Origin: Ochotona curzoniae
Lineage: Eukaryota; Chordata; Mammalia; Lagomorpha; Ochotonidae
Length of the DNA stretch: 64,000 nucleotides
Direction: 5' to 3'
Assembly: GCF_017591425.1 (NCBI RefSeq)
Contig: NW_024466307.1
Coordinates: forward strand, 2,726,001-2,790,000
Shown here: positions 57,541 through 64,000 of the stretch, in pieces
How positions within the stretch are numbered: the stretch's first letter is position 1
How the letters are laid out: the number at the start of each line of letters is the position of its first letter
Notes under the pieces: model-generated
What the model was told of the DNA's origin: nothing
What the model saw: only the letters and a program-made list of their open reading frames with translations
Databases searched by the model: none
Position numbers and translations under genes: made by a program

Positions 57541-59235
57541 TGTCAATCACACGGCCCCACCCAATGCAACCTTGTTTTGCAGGATGAGAGCATGTTTGTG
57601 TCTATTTCTTCCTTAAAGACCGGCAGGCAAGGCTATTTTTTGATCTGGACATCTGCCTGCTGAGGCAAGTTTCCCAGCACCATCACTGGTTGGCATTAGA
57701 CTACATTTGCAAAATTTAACATCGAGTGAATGACAAAAGACAAGACGCGGTCTATGAAAATTAAAGAGTGGCAGGATCCATTCCCTGCAGATAAATAATG
57801 TCTGATGCTCTCCCATAGTCCACATCCTACAGTTTTCCTCCAGGATGGTTTTGAAATGAGAAAGGTAAAATTGTTTCAAGGAAGCCAGTAAATTTGGGTC
57901 AAAAATGAAAGCAGTTCTGAAGACAGTAAGAGTGGGGATGGAAGGGTTGAGTGGGGGAGAGGGCGGGGGGCTTCTGCTCTCCTCCCAGAGCTCTTGTGGA
58001 TTTTCTATCAATATATGCATATGTATTTTGGATAAATACCTATACACACTGCACTCTGGTGTCCTCTTTCTGTTTCCTTTTGTCGTTAATAACCAGTCCA
58101 GTCTCCAGTGCTGGCTGGCGGTGAAAGTGCCTACCAGGACCAGATGCCAGCTTTAATCTGTGATTATTTTACACTTGAAATGGGTTGCTATTTTATAACC
58201 TGTAACGTGTTTCTACGTGTTGGGCAGTGCTGTGGCCACCGTGTTGTAAAAGATTCCGTGTTGATATTGTAATGAGTTTATGTGTTTAGCCAGAAAGTGC
58301 TGCATGCTAAGATTAGACAGAGAAAGACTAAAAATCCTAAATGGGTTAGGAAGCCCTTGATAATAATTATAGTCTTATGGATAAAAATATTCTTAACATT
58401 TTAATACTGTATAGAAGAGCTATTTTTTCCCCCTGAAGTTGTTATAGCATTCCTTTGTCCACAAGGAATATTTTTTTAAAAGTTTGTAATATGAAGTGAC
58501 TGTGTGTGGCAAGGCTTTGGGCTGATGCTAATCTTTAACCCATCACTGTGGATTGCAATTCTGTTTACCATTATCCATGGCAGGATGCTGAATTTTACTC
58601 CTGTGACCCAAAGAATTTGTAGTGACTTTTTACAAGTGGCATGTTGGAAAGTATCTCTGGCTCACTGCAAATGTGGGAATTTGATAAGTAATGGTCTAAA
58701 TGGCCATCTCCTCTATGACTCGCCATTACAGCAAGTGGTCATGAAGAAGGGATCCAGCTAGCTGCGGCTTTACAAGTTCAGCATTTCTTTGGATTGTGGC
58801 AGTTAAAGTCCTCACAGCAATTACATTTTAACATTCATTATTCTAGGGGCTCCACTAGTGCTTTTCTTTCCAATGTATCTGTATATGAAGGTCCAAATTA
58901 GTTTTTTTTTTTCCCCTAAGGGCTTATTGTGCAAGCTAAACTTGTTTTCTGAAAACCAGACTGGGCACCTCTTTCTGTTTACATATGGGAAAAAAAAGAA
59001 TCCTGAATTAAGAGAAAAATCTGGCTGTCTTGTCTATGATTTTGGAAACAAAACATTTGATATCTATATGGATTTATGTCGAAGGGCTAGTTGCCTTACA
59101 ATTGTAGGGGGAGAAAAAGAAGCCAGGGTTTTGTTAATAAACAAGACTAACCCAGCCTGCAACCACTCGTGGGAGTTGGAGATGGAGAGAGAGGTTCAAG
59201 CTGTTATGACTTCAGTTTCAGAGAGCGCGCCCTGA
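57541..59235. promoter_or_regulatory. Repeat-free stretch, candidate conserved non-coding or exonic DNA
   Basis: About 1.7 kb has no recognisable mobile element. It carries a 144-codon minus frame (57613-58047) and a 125-codon plus frame (58858-59235) that I cannot assign to any family. The persistence of unbroken unique sequence next to the CpG island makes conservation plausible. A four-run G-tract is at 57934-57970. Confidence 0.3.
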
Positions 59236-60827
59236 GCTGACCACCCACCTCGTGGTGCAAGGGCAGGTTTACTTTCCCACAACTGTCAGAGCCAGTGGAC
59301 GCTGCAGGTTTTCGGACGCTGTAAATCTCAGCGCACTGCAGCCTGCTGTGGGACTCTGACCTGGCAGGAACCTTGGGCCCCAAGAGCCCTCTGTCCCGGC
59401 CCACTGGGCTGCCACACCGCTGACTCTCCTGTCCTCCCTAGGTGTCCTCAGGAGCCCACAGGCGGCCTGCGACACCCTGAGGCCGGGCCTAGACTCACAG
59501 GTTCAGCCTCCCTTGCAGGCTCTTTGGGGCTAAAATTAGCAGGTTTCACCTCCTCCGACAGGCTATTTTTAGCCAAAGCATCCTGAGGCTGGAGAAGCTG
59601 AAGAGGCCTGCGCGGTGGAGCTTGGTTCAGGCTGTAGTTCCGGAGAAGTCACAGCCCACGCCCCCAAGGTTGTTTGCAATGTTTGAAGCTCCTTGGGGGG
59701 CTCTGAGGGGATCCGTAAGTGAACCCCCGCAGCCTGCCAGCATTTGCAGCCCCCCCGGGCACCATCCATCTTGAGGCATGGAGCAACTATGGCTGAGAGT
59801 GGACAAATGACAGGATGATCCTTCCCTCACCTTCCCAAGGAGATCAGAGAACGGGCAGCTGAAGGCACAGACGGAACCCAGACACTCGACCATGCCCAGG
59901 CAATGGGCCACGCCCTGGGCCCAGCACTGGGCACAGCTCCAGAGGCCAGGCCTAGGCCTAGGGCACTCGGTGCCTGAAAGATGGCCAAAACACCCCCTCG
60001 TGCGGGCAGGAAACTGAGCTAAACAGATTAGAAATGAACAAAAATGGGCTGCTCAGGAGGCTGCTTCCCTGGGCCACAGGGCTCAGTTGTCAGTGGCAAC
60101 CTGGGATGGAGAAGATTCTGGAGATGTGCCTGCCTGAGCAGAGTTGTGCTTTTGCAGGTGCTGGAATTAAGGACCCTCGACACGGGGCACACAGGAGAGG
60201 CCTGGCCAGCCTGTTTTGGGCTCTAGAGTGCTTTGAGACATCCTAGATTTCCCCCATGAGCCCAAGGCCTTAGGCCTTCTCTACAATGTTACAACCTCCT
60301 GGTCCAGTATTTATCTCCAGAGAGGAAAGGGAAGAAGATCCACTCCCATCCTAGCCTCTATTTCATGTTTCCTCTTTAGCATTTACCCTGTTTTAAGAGA
60401 AACAGAGGATCTGGCCACTGGGAGAAAGCATCACCCCTATTGCTTAGTGCATCCAGCTAATTCTCAAGAGTGAAGCATTGGGAAGTCAGTCCTGATTCCC
60501 AGCTCCCAGAGGCTTCTGCACTTGGGGGAGCCTAGTGTTGGGTTGGAGCCAAGAGAGCACGAAAGAGAATGAAACTTTGCATTTGCAGATATTCAAATGG
60601 GGATGTGAGCTGCCAGCTCATAAACAGGAAAAGAAACTCCTTTCTCCCTTCCCTCTTTGAGACCTGACAGACCAGGTGTCATGGCAAGCCTGCCCCAACC
60701 TCATCTTCACTGGTGAGATGGATGGCATGTCTGGGGATACTAAGCTGCAACAAGTTTTATCACCTTATTCTTATACATGCTGAGTTTTGAGAGCCACAGC
60801 AACAAAGCTTAAGAATAATGCCATCCT
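59236..60827. other. Unique DNA, GC-richer, no gene recognised
   Basis: 59236-60000 is GC-rich with moderate CpG. Small frames (59627-59911 minus, 60034-60246 plus) lack domains. This is the end of the SINE-free zone. Confidence 0.4.
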
Positions 60828-60828
60828 G

Positions 60829-61022
60829 GGGCCAGTGTTATGGCATTAAGTAGCTCCTGCCATGCCAGCATCCCATAGGAGCGCCAGTTTCAGTCACAAC
60901 TGCTCTGCTTATGATCCCTGTTAGTGCTCCTAGGATGGCAGTGGAAGATGATCCAGTTACTGGTGTTGCTGCCTGTCTCTCTAACTGTCCCTTTCAAATA
61001 AATTGATAAAATATTTAAGAAG
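60829..61022 (+). mobile_element. CSINE with internal deletion
   Basis: The head 'ggggccagtgttatggcatt' is followed by 'cctgccatgccagcatccca' and 'atggcagtggaagatgatcc', then jumps to the CT-rich 3' part and tail 'tcaaataaattgataaaata'. About 100 central bases are missing. Confidence 0.9.
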
Positions 61023-61550
61023 TAATGTTTCCCATTAAAAAACAAAAACGCCCATCCTTCCACTATCCGGACGGGGAGGGGAGATGAACGTCTTCATCCA
61101 TGCACACTTCTGCGCAGGCACAGATCTGTCGGGTCTGGGTTGCAGCGCCATGGCGCCCTCCGGGAAGTGTTGGGGCAACTGGACCGCGAGTGGGAGGCAG
61201 AGGAAATGGGGAGCTCATCACCGCCCTGCCTGCGGCCAGAGGGCCAGTGAACGCTGGCTGGTTGGTGCATCCCCCTTGCCTCCACGGCTTTTGCTGGGCT
61301 TCACTGGATCCCAAGGTGGCTGTGGCTGCACACAGCCACGAAAGTGACTAACAGGACCTGCTCTGGGGAGGTCAGCCGAGAGGGAAGACTGGAGCCACAT
61401 GGGCGGTCCTGGACTACTCACAGGGAAGGCATGTCTTTGGAGAATCCCATGAGCTGGCTGGGACAGAGAGAGCCTAAGAACTGGCAGAGCAATGATGGCC
61501 TGCTCTGGGAAGAAGCTGGAGGAAAAGAAAGTTAGCATCCTGACTGAAAA
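61023..61550. other. Unique-looking DNA
   Basis: Frames on both strands at 61060-61556 overlap without domains; no repeat is seen. Confidence 0.4.
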
Positions 61551-61563
61551 AGTCATTTCTCAG

Positions 61564-61921
61564 GCCCAGCGTGATAGCGTAGCGGTTAAACTCCTCACCT
61601 TGCATGCGCCAGGATCCCATGTGGGCGATGGTTCTAATCTCGGCGGTCCCACTTCCCATCCACCTCCCTACTTGTGGCCTGGGAAAGCAATCGAGGACAA
61701 CTCCAAAGCTTTGGGACCCTGCACCCATATGGGAGACCCAGAAGAAGCTCCAGGCTCCTGGCTTCAGATTGGGTCAGTTCTAGCTCCAATGTTCCTGGCT
61801 TCAAATGGGCTCAGCTCCAGCTCCAGTGGGGAGTGAACCATTCAGATGGAAGATCTTCTCTGCCTCTCCTCCTCTATATATCTGCCTTTCCAATAAAAAT
61901 CAATAAATCCTTAAAAAAAAT
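61564..61921 (+). mobile_element. Young CSINE with clear target-site duplication
   Basis: The head 'gcccagcgtgatagcgtagc' keeps CpGs, followed by 'cttgcatgcgccaggatccc', 'ttgtggcctgggaaagcaat', 'gtgaaccattcagatggaag' and an A-run at the end. The flanks 'agtcatttctcag' (61551-61563) and 'agtcatttttcag' (61922-61934) differ by one base. A local duplication of about 30 bases in the body ('ctggcttcagattgggtcag' and 'ctggcttcaaatgggctcag') lengthens it. Confidence 0.97.
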
Positions 61922-61934
61922 AGTCATTTTTCAG

Positions 61935-62794
61935 CAGACCAAGGTCATCTTAAGTAACACAAAGGACTGGACCAGAGCTGTCCTGCCTGTGAGCCTGGGT
62001 GGGCCTTTGGAACTGGCAGGACAGCAGTGCCCCAACACGTCCAGGGAGGTATGCGAGAAGCTCTGAGGATGGCTCTAGTCCAGTGTCTATGGTGCAATGG
62101 CTCTGAGTATCCGTCATTTATGGAAGTTCTATGACTGGAGGCAACCTGCAAGAAACTGACAAGCCAACCTTCCTCAAGCCTGAACTCCTGAATGTCATCA
62201 GTGCCAAGCCATAAGACCCATCTGTCCCTCCTACATCCCTTGCTAGGCCCAAGGACTAGGGTATAGCCCAGAAAGTCAGCAGTGGCCCATACTGTGCACA
62301 CGCATCTGCCCCGTCACAACCTAATAAACACTACCTTCCCTTGACCTTCACATCTGCCTCTTGCAATGGGTAGAACCAGGCCAATCGCTTGTCCACTTAC
62401 TGCACTGATTGGAATTAAAACATGTGCCTGAGATGTCTGCTTGCAGGCTGAGGAGCAGGAGGGGTTTGCCCCTGAGTCCCCGGAAGCCCATCCTTCACTT
62501 CTCTCCCACACCCACAAAGCCAGGACACTATCCTCTCCCATGGTGCCAGTGCCTGTGTGTTATGTCTGAGCCACCCACGGGTGAGGGAATTAATCATGCA
62601 GCACGGAGAAGATGAACGAATAAAACCATCTCTTTTGTTTGGGAAACATTGTAATCACTTTGTGGGGGCATTCCCCTTCTTAGTTGCCTTCAAGTAGGAT
62701 GGATTTTATTTTGGGAATCTTTGGCAGGGGAGGATTGCTGATGGTTCTAACAGCAAACAAATTATGTTATTCAGAATGCTTACATGCAACTTCC
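61935..62794. other. Unique-looking DNA
   Basis: A 118-codon minus frame (61945-62301) has no recognised domain; no repeat is seen. Confidence 0.4.
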
Positions 62795-62895
62795 CCATTT
62801 TATACTTGTGAAACCTTGGGCGTCGGGAAGGCACACAACCTTACCAAAGTCAAGGTGAGTGACAGGCAGGTGGCATGTGCAAGTACCCCTGCTCC
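62795..62895 (-). mobile_element. MIR-like fragment
   Basis: 'ccccattttatacttgtgaa' and 'ttaccaaagtcaaggtgagt' resemble MIR core sequence; short and tentative. Confidence 0.4.
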
Positions 62896-63442
62896 CTGCA
62901 CTCAGTTGTGGCCTGTTCATCTAGCTTCCTGGTGGCTGGCCCAGGGACATGCTTAGCTTACGAATGAGTGAGGGGAGGACTACAGAGGCAGTGCTCTTGC
63001 CAAAGAATGGCTCCTCCACAGATTATTACTTCTTGCCATGAGAAATGGAGTGAGCCCCACTTGGGATCACCCACACAGAAATCACCGTCTGGGCCAGCTG
63101 CAGGCTGACACTGCATCTGGTCCGCCTGTGGCTGTCTCCTCTGTAGGGGAGAGTCCTTCCATTGTGCCTGCCCAGTGTTCTGATTCAGGCCCCGTGAATG
63201 GGAAGCGAAGAGACCATGAGACGCAGCCCTCTTCCAGTATGGAGGAAACCTGAAGCACTTCTAACACCCCTAGCTGAAGGCTTCTGGGAAAATGCTCACA
63301 TCTGAGGAAAACAGCTTAGAAGAGCAAGCGGCTGTGAAGTCACATGGTGACTTGGGAGCTTTGAAGGCACTTTGAAGGAGCTGATCACTGATTTACCAAG
63401 GCCTGAAAATCTGTCTCCTCCGCCTGGCTCATCTCCTCAGAC
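62896..63442. other. Unique-looking DNA
   Basis: No gene or repeat is recognised. Confidence 0.4.
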
Positions 63443-63763
63443 ATATTTTTAAAAATTATTTATTTTAACTTTTTATTTAAAAGGTAGAGAGAGAGATAAA
63501 GATCTTCCACCTATGGGTTCACGCTCCAAATTCCTGCAACAGTCCAGGGTTGGCCTGCCGGATGCTAAGAAGCAGGGATTCTCTCCACGACTCCCACGTG
63601 AGAGGCAGGGACCTTGCTTAAGCCATTACTGCTAGCTCCCAATGTGCAAATGAGCAGGAAACCAGATCAGAAGTGGAGCCGCTGGGCCTCCAGCTCACAC
63701 TCCCGCATGGGCTGAGGGCATCCCATGTGCTGACTTAACCTCTGGGCCACAGTGCCTGCCTTA
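63443..63763 (-). mobile_element. CSINE, older subfamily, near full length
   Basis: The A-tail complement is at about 63443-63480, then GA repeats, 'gatcttccacctatgggttc', 'cccacgtgagaggcagggac', 'gctagctcccaatgtgcaaa' and the head complement 'cttaacctctgggccacagt'. Confidence 0.92.
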
Positions 63764-64000
63764 ACCCCAATTACTGACAGACTTCCTAATGCCTCGGACA
63801 TGACTTGCTACACAGGATTCCCTGTGTTGGCAGTATTCCTTCTCTCTTCTAGCAATGGTCTCATTCATTCTTCAGGGCCACCTGTCAATCATCACCTTCG
63901 GTGTGCTGTCCCCTCATCCTGTTTTATTAGGGAGAATGGCTCTGACCTGTGCTCCCACATGTAGGTTTGTGGGGCTGCTGCACCATCAGAAGCCACACAC
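63764..64000. other. Unique-looking end of window
   Basis: No gene or repeat is recognised in the last 240 bases; a 70-codon frame is probably chance. Confidence 0.4.

Noticed and set aside
61564..61650. tRNA-like sequence at a CSINE head considered as a tRNA gene
   Set aside because: It is the tRNA-derived head of a SINE; the cloverleaf is degenerate and the sequence continues into the SINE body and A-tail.
1..64000. CRISPR arrays, phage, plasmid or bacterial operon features
   Set aside because: No regularly spaced direct repeats or dense one-strand coding are present; the repeat content is mammalian throughout.

Overview
This window is mammalian nuclear DNA from a lagomorph. The evidence is about thirty copies of the lagomorph tRNA-derived C-repeat (CSINE), one L1 3' end of the lagomorph type, and older pan-mammalian repeats (MIR, L2, MER5-like, L1M). 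The youngest C-repeats, at 22564-22888 and 61564-61921, still have readable target-site duplications. Their head sequence is not the one I associate with the youngest rabbit subfamily, so I lean weakly towards pika (Ochotona) rather than rabbit. No operons, phage, CRISPR or other prokaryotic features are present.

I find no protein-coding gene I can defend. Open frames of 60-250 codons are scattered over both strands and mostly lie inside repeats or GC-rich DNA, as chance predicts. The one gene-derived sequence I can name is a truncated processed pseudogene of ribosomal protein L13a (RPL13A) on the minus strand near 8.9-9.3 kb. Two other stretches (about 6.95-7.60 kb, and 29.06-29.27 kb on the minus strand) could be decayed retrocopies of genes I do not recognise.

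Layout. 0-7 kb: an L1 3' end, several CSINEs and a broken antique L1 ORF2 (3.7-5.2 kb) interrupted by a CSINE. 7-13 kb: few repeats, the RPL13A pseudogene, and an AT-rich block at 11.6-12.05 kb that looks like conserved non-coding DNA. 13-24.5 kb: dense CSINEs, including a SINE-in-SINE nest at 22.4-23.0 kb, around a repeat-poor AT-rich block (20.15-20.9 kb) with an octamer/homeodomain-like site. 24.5-30 kb: MIR, an old L1 fragment, a short-inverted-repeat element, and otherwise unique DNA. 30-42.8 kb: an old interspersed repeat, many CSINEs (one more nest at 33.6-34.2 kb), an L1 tail and small inverted-repeat elements. 42.8-49.6 kb: a mosaic of old L1 fragments in both orientations.

The most gene-like part is 49.6-60.8 kb. 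It is about 11 kb without any recognisable SINE or L1 and contains a strong CpG island (core 54465-54960, wider zone 53860-55520, two NotI sites and an ETS-type site). It is followed by AT-rich sequence with octamer and TAAT motifs (56.7-59.2 kb). I infer an unannotated promoter, probably the first exon of a gene or lncRNA with flanking enhancers, but neither the gene nor its direction can be read from sequence alone. 60.8-64 kb returns to ordinary repeat-bearing intergenic or intronic DNA.
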